From JAAEPI01 sp964352625 (GTDB taxonomy: Bacteria; Bacteroidota; Bacteroidia; Cytophagales; Cyclobacteriaceae), in the NCBI GenBank assembly GCA_964352625.1, contig CAYGSD010000006.1, positions 124,001-188,000 of the forward strand: DNA of 64,000 nt. Reading direction: 5' to 3'. The notes under the pieces were generated by a model. It searched no databases. It saw nothing but the letters and a program-made list of their open reading frames with translations, and was not told where the DNA came from. Positions 52,314 through 62,115 of this stretch are shown here, in pieces. Position 1 is the first letter of the stretch. Every line of letters begins with the position of its first letter. The position numbers and the translations under genes were made by a program.

Positions 52314-52840
52314 TACGAGATCAGGAAATCAACAGGAGCTATTTTCTTGAGATCCTCACTTCCTTTAAAAAAGTCCAGTTCTATCAAGAAAGAGAACCCA
52401 ACAACTTCAGCACCCCCTTGCTTGACAAGGTCTGCAGCCGCAAGTGCCGTCCCACCTGTGGCCAATAGATCGTCATGGATGAGTACCTTCTGACCAGCTT
52501 TCAGGGCACCCTTTTGCATTTCAAGAACGGCCGACCCGTATTCCAACTCGTACTCTGTTTTAAAGGTATCACCCGGCAGCTTCCCCACTTTTCTTAGCGG
52601 GACAAACGGCACGCCCAGTTTACCAGCTAGGCTCATTCCAAAGAGAAAACCACGCGACTCTACCCCTGCTATGCAGTCGATTTGAGTACCATTCCATCTA
52701 TCAGCAAGCTCATCAATCAGATCAGCACAAAGTTTTGGATTGCTTAGGACAGGAGTGATATCTCGGAACAAAATCCCATCTTTCGGGAAATCAGGAATTG
52801 CGCGGATGGATTGTTCGAACTCTTCTAATACGTTTGCCAT
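52310..52840 (-). CDS. apt: Adenine phosphoribosyltransferase
   Basis: A 176-residue type I phosphoribosyltransferase with the PRPP loop V-L-I-H-D-D-L-L-A-T-G-G-T-A, the hood R-G-F-L-F-G and the N-terminal I-P-D-F-P-K-D-G-I-L-F-R-D typical of APRT. It makes AMP from adenine. Confidence 0.93.
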   Translation of the reverse strand: MANVLEEFEQSIRAIPDFPKDGILFRDITPVLSNPKLCADLIDELADRWNGTQIDCIAGVESRGFLFGMSLAGKLGVPFVPLRKVGKLPGDTFKTEYELEYGSAVLEMQKGALKAGQKVLIHDDLLATGGTALAAADLVKQGGAEVVGFSFLIELDFFKGSEDLKKIAPVDFLISY

Positions 52841-52933
52841 TGGCTAAAATTACTAAAGGAATTCATTCGCCGTTCGTATCGATAGTAAAACATCCACCAA
52901 TCGTAAGCGTATGTTTTCTTAACTTTCGATTTC

Positions 52934-54193
52934 ATGATCAAACGACTCTTTTTTCTTGCACTTCTGATTGGAGCTCTTAATGCCCGTGCCGCATACATTC
53001 TCATCCCGATGGATGAAACACAATCCAATCACTTGAAGGCCTATGGTATAGCGTATTGGATTTTGACCAAGGACGTGAATGTCGATTGGTTGCTAAATTT
53101 CAGAGGGGGAAGTTTTATGGTGAAAAACCTCCAGGTCTTTGAAAATGAATGTGTGATTCGTGGAGTTTCCTATGAGGTGATTTCCGATGCTCAGGCCAAC
53201 AATATCCTTAATGAAATAGCGAGTCCATCTTCCAACATGGACGTGATGAAGTTGGAAAAATTTCCAAAAATAGCTGTGTACACACCAAAAACCAGTCAGC
53301 CTTGGGATGATGCCGTGACACTGGTCTTGACCTATGCGGAAATTCCATACGATGTGCTTTTTGATGATGAAATCATGTCGGATCTCCTCCCAAAGTACGA
53401 TTGGCTTCACTTACACCATGAAGACTTTACAGGTCAATACGGAAAATTCTACAGAGTCTATCAGCATTTCCCTTGGTATCAGCAGCAACAGCGAGATTAT
53501 GAAGAGTCCGCCCGTAAGCACGGATTCTCCAAAGTTTCGCATTTAAAATTGGCGATTGTCAAAAAGTTTAAAGCTTTCGTCGCGAGTGGAGGCTTTCTAT
53601 TCGCCATGTGCTCGGCAAGTGACACTTATGACATTGCTCTAGCCGCGGAAGGCCTGGACATTTGCGAGTCTATGTATGACGGAGATCCCGCCGACCCCAT
53701 GGCGCAACAGAAATTGGATTTCAGCAGAACTATGGCATTCCAGGATTTCACTCTCGTCCGTGACCCTTATCAGTACGAATATTCCAACATTGATTCTCAA
53801 GCAAACGAACGTGGCTTGACTCAGGAAAATGACTACTTCAACTTGTTTCAATTCTCGGCGAAATGGGACCCGATCCCTACCATGCTCACCCAAAATCACG
53901 AACAAATCATCAAGGGATTTATGGGGCAAACCACATCCTACAAAAAGCGACTCATTAAATCCGATGTGGTGATCATGGGTGAAAACCGATCGATAGGCGA
54001 AGCGAAGTACATTCACGGTGTTTTAGGAAAAGGCTTCTGGACGTTCTATGGCGGGCATGACCCTGAGGATTATCAACATTTCGTAAACGAACAGCCAACG
54101 GACTTGAACCTCCACCCTAACTCGGCAGGGTATCGGTTGATTCTCAATAATATCCTCTTCCCTGCTGCCAAGAAGAAAAAGCAGAAGACTTAG
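52934..54193 (+). CDS. Conserved exported protein (often labelled asparagine synthetase B in Bacteroidota)
   Basis: A 419-residue protein with a signal peptide (1-19, A-R-A-A). I recall near-identical Bacteroidota proteins carrying the name 'asparagine synthetase B', but there is no N-terminal Cys glutaminase or ATP-pyrophosphatase motif, so the label seems unfounded. Blocks G-G-F-L-F-A-M-C-S-A-S-D and F-W-T-F-Y-G-G-H-D-P-E-D suggest a class I glutaminase/ThuA-like fold with a possible Cys nucleophile. It overlaps convergent purF-like gene by 4 bases. Function unknown. Confidence 0.65.
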   Translation: MIKRLFFLALLIGALNARAAYILIPMDETQSNHLKAYGIAYWILTKDVNVDWLLNFRGGSFMVKNLQVFENECVIRGVSYEVISDAQANNILNEIASPSSNMDVMKLEKFPKIAVYTPKTSQPWDDAVTLVLTYAEIPYDVLFDDEIMSDLLPKYDWLHLHHEDFTGQYGKFYRVYQHFPWYQQQQRDYEESARKHGFSKVSHLKLAIVKKFKAFVASGGFLFAMCSASDTYDIALAAEGLDICESMYDGDPADPMAQQKLDFSRTMAFQDFTLVRDPYQYEYSNIDSQANERGLTQENDYFNLFQFSAKWDPIPTMLTQNHEQIIKGFMGQTTSYKKRLIKSDVVIMGENRSIGEAKYIHGVLGKGFWTFYGGHDPEDYQHFVNEQPTDLNLHPNSAGYRLILNNILFPAAKKKKQKT

Positions 54194-56070
54194 TAAGCCC
54201 TTACCTCTACTCCTTTCATGAAGTTTACAAAGGCGCGATTCACGACTCTGTTGCCTCCAGGTGTTGGATAGTCTCCTGTGAAGTACCAATCTCCCAAGTG
54301 ATCAGGACATGCTTTGTGCAATCCTTCCACAGTCTGATAAACAACCTCCAACTCGGCCTTCATCCCCTTTGGTCGAACTATCTCTGTGATCTTAGCCGAA
54401 ATTTGTTCGTAGGTAAAAGCCTCGTAAAGTTCATTCACATGGTTAGGCTGGTTCATCGAGCTGCCTTCGGCCAAACATTTATCAAAAACAATATCCAATA
54501 AATCTTCCTTGTTGTGCTCTTTGAGCAAAGCCAGCACTGCTCTGAAGGCTAGAAAGTCCTTCATTTTACTCATATCAATTCCGTAGCAATCAGGGAAACG
54601 AATTTGGGGAGCTGATGAAACTATTACAATTTTCTTAGGTCCTAATCTATCAAGAAGCGTCAAAATGCTCTTTTCCAATGTGGTACCACGAACGATACTG
54701 TCATCAACAATGACAAGATTATCCACTCCCTTTTTGATTACTTCATACGTGGTATCGTAGACATGAGACACTAAATCGTCTCGCTCATCATCGCGAGTAA
54801 TAAAGGTTCTGAGCTTCGCATCTTTAAGCACAAGTTTTTCCACTCTTGGTCTGAATGAAAGAATCTCTTCAGCCGAAAAATTATCCGGCTTATTCTCCAA
54901 AACAATTTCCTTTCGCCTAGCGCTTAAGTAATCCTCGATACCTCCCACTAATCCTAAAAAAGACGTCTCTGCCGTGTTTGGTATGAAGGAGAATACCGTG
55001 TTTTTCAGATCAGAATTAACCGCTCTTAGTACGTGCGGTACTAATTGATGGCCGAGCTGCTTTCTTTCCTGATAAATGTTGGGGTCGGTTCCTCTCGAAA
55101 AATAAATTCGTTCAAAGCTGCACGATTTGCGCTCCTGAGGTTTTATAAATTGCTCCTGTCGGAATTCGCCAGATTTCTCAATAATGAGCGCATGCCCAGG
55201 GCTCACTTCTTGAATCTGATTGTAGTCGCAGTTAGTAGCTGTCTTGATGGCCTGTTTCTCACTTGCCACGATGATGACCTCATCATCGGCAAAGTAAAAT
55301 GCAGGACGAATTCCAACAGGGTCTCTGGCAACAAAAGCTGCTCCGTGCCCGACAAGCCCAGCTATAGCATACCCGCCATCAAAATCTCTACATGATTTCT
55401 GAAGAACATTGACCAAATCAAGCTCAGTTTCAATTCGATCGGTAATCTCAGTGTTTGGAAGCCCCCTGTGTTTATCGAAAATTCGCTGATTTTCCAGATC
55501 AAGAAAATGCCCAATTTTCTCCATCACAGTGACCGTGTCCACTCTTTCCTTTGGGTGTTGTCCCAGTTCCACCAGCTTATCAAAAAGCTCATCCACATTG
55601 GTCATGTTGAAGTTTCCTGCAAGCACCAGGTTTCTACTTCTCCAATTATTCTGTCTGAGAAAGGGGTGGCAATTTTCTATGCTGTTCTTGCCATGCGTAC
55701 CATAGCGCAAGTGACCAAGCCAAAGCTCCCCAGTAAATGCATTGTTTTCCTTTAGCCACTCGGCATTTCGGTAGTTCTTACCGCCATCTTTTCTGGCCTT
55801 CTCATATTTCCTATTGATTTTGCCAAAAATCTTCTCCAAGGGCTGGTTTTCGATAGTTCGGTACCTACTTATGTATCTAAAACCCGGGGCAAGATCCAGT
55901 TTGATACTGGCTACTCCAACTCCATCCTGTCCACGGTTGTGTTGTTTCTGCATGAGCAGATACATTTTTTTTGCCGCGAAAGTTGGGCCGTATTTGTCGA
56001 CGTAAAACTGGAGGGGTTTTCTTAGGCGAAGCAGTGCAATACCGCATTCATGCTTGATTGGATCACTCAT
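54190..56070 (-). CDS. Amidophosphoribosyltransferase-like class II glutamine amidotransferase
   Basis: A 626-residue protein, about 130 residues longer than normal PurF. The N-terminal nucleophile would be Cys9 in E-C-G-I-A-L after an 8-residue propeptide. The glutaminase part has L-G-H-L-R-Y-G-T-H-G and an F-D-G-G-Y-A block; the PRTase part keeps the PRPP loop V-D-D-S-I-V-R-G-T-T. Extra sequence at 80-110 and at the C-terminus sets it apart, so it could be a second, specialised PurF. No other purine gene but apt is near. Confidence 0.75.
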   Translation of the reverse strand: MSDPIKHECGIALLRLRKPLQFYVDKYGPTFAAKKMYLLMQKQHNRGQDGVGVASIKLDLAPGFRYISRYRTIENQPLEKIFGKINRKYEKARKDGGKNYRNAEWLKENNAFTGELWLGHLRYGTHGKNSIENCHPFLRQNNWRSRNLVLAGNFNMTNVDELFDKLVELGQHPKERVDTVTVMEKIGHFLDLENQRIFDKHRGLPNTEITDRIETELDLVNVLQKSCRDFDGGYAIAGLVGHGAAFVARDPVGIRPAFYFADDEVIIVASEKQAIKTATNCDYNQIQEVSPGHALIIEKSGEFRQEQFIKPQERKSCSFERIYFSRGTDPNIYQERKQLGHQLVPHVLRAVNSDLKNTVFSFIPNTAETSFLGLVGGIEDYLSARRKEIVLENKPDNFSAEEILSFRPRVEKLVLKDAKLRTFITRDDERDDLVSHVYDTTYEVIKKGVDNLVIVDDSIVRGTTLEKSILTLLDRLGPKKIVIVSSAPQIRFPDCYGIDMSKMKDFLAFRAVLALLKEHNKEDLLDIVFDKCLAEGSSMNQPNHVNELYEAFTYEQISAKITEIVRPKGMKAELEVVYQTVEGLHKACPDHLGDWYFTGDYPTPGGNRVVNRAFVNFMKGVEVRAY

Positions 56071-56087
56071 GTGATAGCTGTGAGATG

Positions 56088-56095
56088 CAAAGTTA
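56088..56095 (-). promoter_or_regulatory. -7 box TAACTTTG of the purF-like gene
   Basis: On the minus strand, TAACTTTG matches TAnnTTTG exactly, ending 17 bases before the ATG at 56070. No clear -33 element. Confidence 0.45.
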
Positions 56096-56124
56096 GATAA
56101 CCTGACGGTAACATATACTAGACA

Positions 56125-56727
56125 TTAATGCATTCTGTCGCCTCGCGGTTCCAAGTTTTTAATGATCTCCGCTTCGGCTACTAAAAACTCCTTCCATCGT
56201 TGTTTTACGTACTCTTCGGGAGCGTATTTTTTTGCGAGATCTATGAAGTTCACGTAGTGGCCCGCCTCCGATACCATAAGGTCGTAATAGAATTGCTGAA
56301 GCTCCTTATCTTCTAAATTTTTCCAGAGCAATTTGAATCGCTCGCAACTACGCGCTTCGATCAGCGCATTCATCAAAAGCCTTTCTACTAATTGCTGATC
56401 TCTGGTTCCTCCCTTTTTTAGAATGCCCTGCAATTGATAGACATATTCGTCCTTTCGGGCTTTTCCCAGACCAAACCCCCTTTTCTTGAGTTCCTTCAAT
56501 ACCCGATCAAAATGCTCCCATTCCTCCGCAACTATGGGTGTCAGCGCCTCCACCATTTCGTGTTTTTCGGGGAATTGAATAATAAGAGAAATGCAAGATG
56601 AAGCGGCCTTTTGTTCACAATACGCATGGTCAATGAGTATATTCTCGATCTGTTTTTCTGCAATATTGACCCAGCGCGGATCGCTTGGAAGTCGAAGACC
56701 AAGTATGGTTTTTTCTGGATTCATCAA
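56125..56727 (-). CDS. miaE: tRNA-(ms2io6A) hydroxylase
   Basis: A 200-residue ferritin-like di-iron protein with ligands in A-E-E-W-E-H-F, I-E-A-R-S-C-E-R-F and S-E-A-G-H-Y, the MiaE pattern. It hydroxylates ms2i6A37 in tRNA in an oxygen-dependent reaction. It overlaps the upstream porin gene by 4 bases. Confidence 0.88.
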   Translation of the reverse strand: MMNPEKTILGLRLPSDPRWVNIAEKQIENILIDHAYCEQKAASSCISLIIQFPEKHEMVEALTPIVAEEWEHFDRVLKELKKRGFGLGKARKDEYVYQLQGILKKGGTRDQQLVERLLMNALIEARSCERFKLLWKNLEDKELQQFYYDLMVSEAGHYVNFIDLAKKYAPEEYVKQRWKEFLVAEAEIIKNLEPRGDRMH

Positions 56728-58574
56728 TCAAAAAACAACCATTGCACGCCTATATCTGTGATCGATTTTTGAGCAGGATAAAAAGGTGTCTCCATGTACC
56801 CATCGTTTGCCTGTTGATTCACATGCGTCCATTTGACGAAAGCGCGCAGACTTCTAATTTTCATGTTCACGAAAACATCGACAGCCACATAGTCTTGAAG
56901 GCGAATGTCCGATTGAACATAATATTGTGTAATCACAGGATCGTACTGATTTGAGGTATAACCAGACCGATAGTATACGTCGGCTCCCACTTCGACAGGG
57001 ACGGCATCTTGGAACCAAAGTCCTCGCCAAAAAAGCCTGCCAGCATACCTGACCGATGGTGAGCGAATGATGCCTGTGCCGGTGGGTGAGTAGAGGAAGT
57101 TGGTTATTCTATTCTCCAATCTAAAATACTCGTTCTCATTCATCCTCAGGAAGTTGAAAGACAGGCTACCGCCGAAGTTGTATAACAAAATGGCACTTGT
57201 TTCCTGCACGGGTATTTGCTCTTCATTGAAATAGACCATGTTTGAAATGGTCGACAAACTCCCCTCCTGGGATATTTCGAATCGATTCAAATTAAGTTTT
57301 AATCGTGCTGATACTTTATTGGAGAACTGGGGTTCGAAACTATTGTTCCAATTGTGATGATTTCCTGTATAGGACTGAACTAAGAAGCTTTGAAGCGCTC
57401 TTTGAGAAACATATGTGATGTTAACAAATTCGCTGGCCAGGGTGCCTTCCAGCCTGTAGGCACCTTCGTTAGACAGTTCGCCAATTCCAGAAACTGAGAA
57501 TTTGTCCTTCCAATCAAATCGCAAATAGGTACCTGCATAGGTCTCACTCTCAGTAGTCTCAAGAGAACCCTTTGGGTTGTAAATAAGCTCCCGCCGTTTC
57601 AAATAGAAACGATAAAACGCACCTTTTATATTCCCTTTCAATCCAGCCTCATTTTCGAAAGCAGAATAAATCGTTTGGTCTCTGGTAGTATCAGAATCCA
57701 AGAAAAAATTAGGATAGAAGTTTACATACTGATCGCCCCCTCCTGTGGAGTCATCTGCGAAAGTATTTTCCTGAGTTGTGTAGTCCGCTTGATGATACAG
57801 CTGAAATCCAGATCCTAATTTATATTCATGATACAAGTGGTATCGCCTTCGCTTATCCTCTGCTACGGCATCATCCAAAAGAACCTCTGAGTCTTGATAT
57901 TGGAAAAAATCAGCTCGAGTGGGCTCTTCAGAATCCACAAAAACACCTCCAATGTCCGCCACTCGATGGTTCATTGAAGTGATGCTGAACGCCATACCAT
58001 ACGGCTTCTCCTCGTTGAAATAGTTCACATAAATGTCAAATAAAGAACTCTCGGTTGCTCTATCACCTTGACCTTCACCTCCTATTTGCTTGTCGGCCGT
58101 GATGCGATTTACATCAAAACCAATGTTCCAATGGGGGTTTATATTGCGACTAAAGGAGAAATCAATTTTACTTCTATTGTCTCCCCCTAGAACCACACCC
58201 AAATCCATATAAGGTGACTTGGTATCAAAGTATCGAATTGAATTAACGTCTTTGAAATACTGATCATATCCTGTGAACCCCATGGTTCGACCCGGATGAC
58301 TTGGTAAGTCGTACTCAAGATCAAAGAGTGCACTCCCCAAGAATCCCAATGACTGAAACTTTCTATCGGAAGCATCAACCCTATTGTACTTTTCGAATTC
58401 GTAAACCAGTGTGTCAGGATTCTGATAGCGATTGCTGAAATTATTCTTAATCAAGAATTCATTCGTAAACTCCACGGTGGTGGGCCCATAGACCAGCTTT
58501 GTAGAATCATCTACTATTTGCGTATAAGCATAGCCGGTTATCAAAATAAAAAACAGAGAGGATAGTTTCCGCAC
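56724..58574 (-). CDS. Putative outer-membrane porin (Bacteroidota family)
   Basis: A 616-residue protein with a signal peptide (1-18) and alternating aromatic beta strands through to a C-terminal Phe-Asp (W-L-F-F-D). Opening strands with D-L-E-Y-D-L-P-S-H-P-G-R-T-M-G-F-T-G-Y-D match the 'putative porin' family found in Bacteroidota. Substrate unknown. Confidence 0.82.
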   Translation of the reverse strand: MRKLSSLFFILITGYAYTQIVDDSTKLVYGPTTVEFTNEFLIKNNFSNRYQNPDTLVYEFEKYNRVDASDRKFQSLGFLGSALFDLEYDLPSHPGRTMGFTGYDQYFKDVNSIRYFDTKSPYMDLGVVLGGDNRSKIDFSFSRNINPHWNIGFDVNRITADKQIGGEGQGDRATESSLFDIYVNYFNEEKPYGMAFSITSMNHRVADIGGVFVDSEEPTRADFFQYQDSEVLLDDAVAEDKRRRYHLYHEYKLGSGFQLYHQADYTTQENTFADDSTGGGDQYVNFYPNFFLDSDTTRDQTIYSAFENEAGLKGNIKGAFYRFYLKRRELIYNPKGSLETTESETYAGTYLRFDWKDKFSVSGIGELSNEGAYRLEGTLASEFVNITYVSQRALQSFLVQSYTGNHHNWNNSFEPQFSNKVSARLKLNLNRFEISQEGSLSTISNMVYFNEEQIPVQETSAILLYNFGGSLSFNFLRMNENEYFRLENRITNFLYSPTGTGIIRSPSVRYAGRLFWRGLWFQDAVPVEVGADVYYRSGYTSNQYDPVITQYYVQSDIRLQDYVAVDVFVNMKIRSLRAFVKWTHVNQQANDGYMETPFYPAQKSITDIGVQWLFFD

Positions 58575-58583
58575 GCGGCAAAA

Positions 58584-59606
58584 TTAAGATTCCATAATGT
58601 GTAAACCCCGCCGAGTCTTCAATGTTTCTTGAAATTCTTTTTCACCTTCCAAAAAACTCACTTCAATGGGTATATACCCCCAGGAAGTTTCATTCATTCT
58701 TTCATGGGACCTGAGCTTTACATAGTCCTTATAAGTACAAACAATTGTGGCATTTGTTTTATTGGATAAGTCTATGATTTTTTGAATATCGTCCTGATTG
58801 AAATCGTGATGATCAGGGAAGCCAATCTGGTCAGCTAACCGAAAATGTGTTTGTACATACCTGAAGAAATCCACATTGTTCGCAATGGCAGCAACAGCGA
58901 CAAATTTCTCATTAACAGACCCTGCAACCGAAACGAACGATCCATAATTAATGGAAGTGAAGCCTAGGTAAGAGCTAGGCAATCGTTGCTGGACTCGACC
59001 AACAAATTCAGGGGAAATATCATGTGGACACTTGGTTACTAAAATATGATCTGCTCTTTTGTACCCCACTCTAGCCTCTCGCAATCTTCCTGAAGGAAGG
59101 ATGAAGTCTTTCCAGAATGGTTTTTTGAAAGTTGTCAGAAGGATGTTGAAATCGGGCTTCACATATCTGTGCTGAAAAGCATCATCCAGAATGACGACAT
59201 CAACTTCCGGGAAAGAACTAAGAATCATCCTCACGCCATCTGCCCTATTTTCCGACACTACTACTTTAATGGATTTGCCAAACTGCTCGAGGTACCCAAA
59301 TGACTCATCTCCCAAATCTTTCGGTCCGGAATTTTCATCCCCCAAAACAACACCCCGGGTACTTCTCCCATATCCCCTGCTCAAAGTGGCAATTTGCCAA
59401 CCTTCATTCAGCCCGTGTCTAATGAGATACTCCACCATTGGCGTCTTGCCTGTGCCCCCGACCGATAAATTCCCAACAGAGATGGTGAAGACTTGTGGGA
59501 AAGCATGCGTCTTTAAAATGGAGATATCAAAGAACCAATTACGGCATCTGGTAATGATATCATATATTATTGCAAAAGGGAAAAGCAGAAATTGCCACCA
59601 ATTCAT
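58584..59606 (-). CDS. lpxK: Tetraacyldisaccharide 4'-kinase
   Basis: About 340 residues; N-terminal membrane helix (about 3-22), P-loop S-V-G-G-T-G-K-T-P near 55, then D-D-A-F-Q-H-R and the LpxK block G-R-L-R-E. It phosphorylates lipid A disaccharide. The frame opens at 59627, but ATG 59606 avoids overlap with the divergent Nif3 gene, leaving 10 bases between the start codons. Confidence 0.9.
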   Translation of the reverse strand: MNWWQFLLFPFAIIYDIITRCRNWFFDISILKTHAFPQVFTISVGNLSVGGTGKTPMVEYLIRHGLNEGWQIATLSRGYGRSTRGVVLGDENSGPKDLGDESFGYLEQFGKSIKVVVSENRADGVRMILSSFPEVDVVILDDAFQHRYVKPDFNILLTTFKKPFWKDFILPSGRLREARVGYKRADHILVTKCPHDISPEFVGRVQQRLPSSYLGFTSINYGSFVSVAGSVNEKFVAVAAIANNVDFFRYVQTHFRLADQIGFPDHHDFNQDDIQKIIDLSNKTNATIVCTYKDYVKLRSHERMNETSWGYIPIEVSFLEGEKEFQETLKTRRGLHIMES

Positions 59607-59616
59607 TGAGGATACT

Positions 59617-60711
59617 ATGAAGGTCAAAGATATAACAAGCGCTCTTGAGGAGTGGGCTCCAAAATCCTATCAGGAAAGTTACGACAACTGTGGACTTCTG
59701 GTTGGAGATTTCAATCAATCAGTGGATAAAGTACTCATCACATTGGACGTGACAGAAAAGGTCATTGATGAGGCAATTTCAAAAGGCGATCAGATCATTA
59801 TTGCCCATCACCCGCTAATTTTCAAAGGACTCAAAAAAATCACGACTGATCACTGGGTGGAACGATGCGTGACAAAGGCAATTAAAAATGACATCAGCAT
59901 ATACGCTATTCATACCAATTTAGACAATGTCTCTAACGGGGTGAACGCCAAAATTGCTGAGAAATTAGGTTTAAGCAAGGTAAGAGTCTTAGCGCCTAAA
60001 TCAGGTAACCTTTCTAAGCTTGTTACCTTTGTCCCTGAATCCAGTGCTGATGATGTCCTGAACTCTTTGTATAAAGCTGGGGCCGGTCAAGTTGGGGAGT
60101 ATGTAAACTGCAGCTTCCAAGTGAGCGGTACTGGCACTTTCACTCCTGGCTCTAACGCCAATCCGACTGTTGGGAAGGTTGGGGAGCAGGAATTTGTAAA
60201 TGAGAAAAGAATTGAGGTAATCCTGCCGTCACATTTGGAAACTCCAATGATCCATGCACTAAAGGAGGCTCACCCGTACGAAGAAGTAGCCTACTTCATG
60301 TCCAGTTTGAGTAACATGAATCAGGATGTGGGTTCGGGACAAATCGGTAGGCTTCCTTCAGCCATGGCTTTTGAAGAATTCGTAAGCCATGTCAAGAAAT
60401 CCATGAATCTACAGGTAGTAAAGCACACCCATCCTCTTGAAAAAATGATAGAAACTGTGGCAGTTTGTGGAGGATCCGGTTCCTTCCTTTTGAGCCAATC
60501 GATTCAGCAAAGGGCAGATGCATTCATATCATCAGATTTCAAATATCATGAATTTTTTGAAGCAGAAAATCGAATAAATATTCTTGATATTGGCCATTAT
60601 GAAAGCGAAGTTTTCACAAAGGAATTAATACTCGATTACTTGAGTCAAAAATTCGCTAATATTGCGTTTCGTTTATCAGGGGTCAATACAAATCCCATAA
60701 CATTTAGTTAG
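59617..60711 (+). CDS. Nif3-like dinuclear metal centre protein
   Basis: A 364-residue protein: S-Y-D-N-C-G-L-L-V-G-D, A-H-H-P-L-I-F-K-G-L and C-terminal D-I-G-H-Y-E-S-E, the metal-binding blocks of the Nif3/YbgI family, with the extra middle domain of longer members. Family proteins bind two metal ions; function is unsettled. ATG 59617 chosen over the long upstream extension, which is antisense to lpxK. It is followed 7 bases later by the zinc-ribbon gene, a frequent pairing. Confidence 0.88.
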   Translation: MKVKDITSALEEWAPKSYQESYDNCGLLVGDFNQSVDKVLITLDVTEKVIDEAISKGDQIIIAHHPLIFKGLKKITTDHWVERCVTKAIKNDISIYAIHTNLDNVSNGVNAKIAEKLGLSKVRVLAPKSGNLSKLVTFVPESSADDVLNSLYKAGAGQVGEYVNCSFQVSGTGTFTPGSNANPTVGKVGEQEFVNEKRIEVILPSHLETPMIHALKEAHPYEEVAYFMSSLSNMNQDVGSGQIGRLPSAMAFEEFVSHVKKSMNLQVVKHTHPLEKMIETVAVCGGSGSFLLSQSIQQRADAFISSDFKYHEFFEAENRINILDIGHYESEVFTKELILDYLSQKFANIAFRLSGVNTNPITFS

Positions 60712-60718
60712 AAAATAC

Positions 60719-61504
60719 ATGGAAAATACGGTTGCTAAGAAACTGGAAGCTCTTCAAAAATTACAATCCATAGACTCAGAAATTGACGAACTCCAAAAAG
60801 TAAGAGGTGCCTTACCTGAAGAGGTGATGGACCTTGAAGATGAACTTGCTGGGTACGAAACCAGAGTTGAAAAACAAAAAGCAGAACTCGTCGAAATCGA
60901 AGAGGGAATTGAAGCGAATAAAGTAGCAATCAAGGACGCTGAAAAACTCATTAAAAAATATGAGGAGCAGCAAATGAATGTGCGGAATAATCGTGAATAT
61001 GACGCCATCACTAAAGAGGTAGAGTTGCAGAAATTGGAGATTCAAATTCTTGATAAGAGAATAAAAGAAGCCTACGACAGAATCGAAGCTAAGAAGGAAG
61101 AGATCAAGGAAACTGACGACATCAGAAAGGAGAGGAAAAAAGACCTTCAGAGCAAAAAGGAAGAGCTTGCTGTCATTACAAAAGAATCTGAAGAGGACGA
61201 GCAAAAGCTTGAAAAAGGAAGAACAAAAGCAGCGAAGCAAATAGAAGATAGACTGATCAAATCATACAATAAGGTTCGTGAGAATATGAGAAATGGCCTT
61301 GCCGTAGTGCCGGTTAAGCGGGGTGCTTGTGGTGGCTGTTTCAATATTGTACCTCCACAGATGCAAGCTGAGATCAGGGAGCAAAAGAAAATTATTGTTT
61401 GCGAGCACTGTGGTAGAATCCTGGCAGGAGTAGAAGATGAAATCGTGGAGGAGGAAAAGCCAAAAAGAAGAACAACAAGAAAGAAGGCTACTGAGAAAAA
61501 GTAG
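60719..61504 (+). CDS. Coiled-coil zinc-ribbon protein (CT398-like)
   Basis: A 261-residue protein: long antiparallel coiled coil (about 10-185) followed by a C4 zinc ribbon, C-G-G-C near 202 and C-E-H-C near 228, then a Lys/Arg-rich tail. Relatives sit next to Nif3 genes in many bacteria; in Chlamydia CT398 is linked to sigma54 and secretion. Function unknown here. Confidence 0.85.
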   Translation: MENTVAKKLEALQKLQSIDSEIDELQKVRGALPEEVMDLEDELAGYETRVEKQKAELVEIEEGIEANKVAIKDAEKLIKKYEEQQMNVRNNREYDAITKEVELQKLEIQILDKRIKEAYDRIEAKKEEIKETDDIRKERKKDLQSKKEELAVITKESEEDEQKLEKGRTKAAKQIEDRLIKSYNKVRENMRNGLAVVPVKRGACGGCFNIVPPQMQAEIREQKKIIVCEHCGRILAGVEDEIVEEEKPKRRTTRKKATEKK

Positions 61505-61522
61505 GCTCATAGGAAAGAAATA

Positions 61523-61554
61523 AAAAAGCCCTTCGATAATCGAAGGGCTTTTTT
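61523..61554. terminator. Bidirectional rho-independent terminator
   Basis: Stem AAAAAGCCCTTCG/CGAAGGGCTTTTT around a short loop, with A and T runs on both sides. It serves the zinc-ribbon gene on the plus strand and overlaps the stop of the acyltransferase gene on the minus strand. Confidence 0.9.
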
Positions 61555-62110
61555 ATTTCACGCCGTTCTCAGGGTGTTTCGCTACAATCGTTCGGAAGTA
61601 AGATTTCATTTTTTCAATGTCAGCTTCCATATCTCCAGTAGGAAAAAGAGGCTCGCAAAATTCAACGACCTTTCTTGAATAATCTATTCCAGCCATGATT
61701 ATTGGAACGTTAGCCTTTAGAGCCACTCTATAGAATCCCGTTTTCCACTCGGGAGAATAAGATCGTGTACCCTCCGGCGTAATGGTCATTATGAATTTTT
61801 CACTTTCCGAAAAAATTTCAACTATCTGATCTACCATATTGGTCTTCTTACTCCTATCGACAGGTCGCCCTCCCGCCATTTTCAAAAACCAACCCACGAT
61901 CGGGATTTTAAACAAAGAATCCTTTGCAAGGAAATCCGGTTTGATTTTCATGATGTGCTTTACGCTGTACCCAACCACAAAATCCCAATTGCTGGTGTGA
62001 GGTGCTACAACGATGACATACTTTTTTAGATTTTCGGGGATGGCACCCAAAATACCCCAGCCAAAAAGCCGATACCAAAACCCGAATAAGATGCTTTTGA
62101 ATTTCATCAC
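61553..62110 (-). CDS. 1-Acylglycerol-3-phosphate acyltransferase-like protein
   Basis: A 185-residue PlsC-fold protein with H-T-S-N-W-D (HX4D), G-G-R-P-V-D-R and P-E-G-T-R. Likely to acylate a glycerophospholipid; the exact acceptor is not shown. It lies 5 bases after accA in what appears to be one operon. Confidence 0.85.
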   Translation of the reverse strand: MMKFKSILFGFWYRLFGWGILGAIPENLKKYVIVVAPHTSNWDFVVGYSVKHIMKIKPDFLAKDSLFKIPIVGWFLKMAGGRPVDRSKKTNMVDQIVEIFSESEKFIMTITPEGTRSYSPEWKTGFYRVALKANVPIIMAGIDYSRKVVEFCEPLFPTGDMEADIEKMKSYFRTIVAKHPENGVK

Positions 62111-62115
62111 CGGGT

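Noticed and set aside
59191..59616. N-terminal extension of the Nif3 gene
   Set aside because: Would lie wholly antisense to lpxK; the family N-terminus begins at ATG 59617.
60812..61240. 142-codon minus-strand open frame opposite the coiled-coil zinc-ribbon gene
   Set aside because: Phe/Leu-rich translation is what a Lys/Glu-rich coiled coil gives in antisense.
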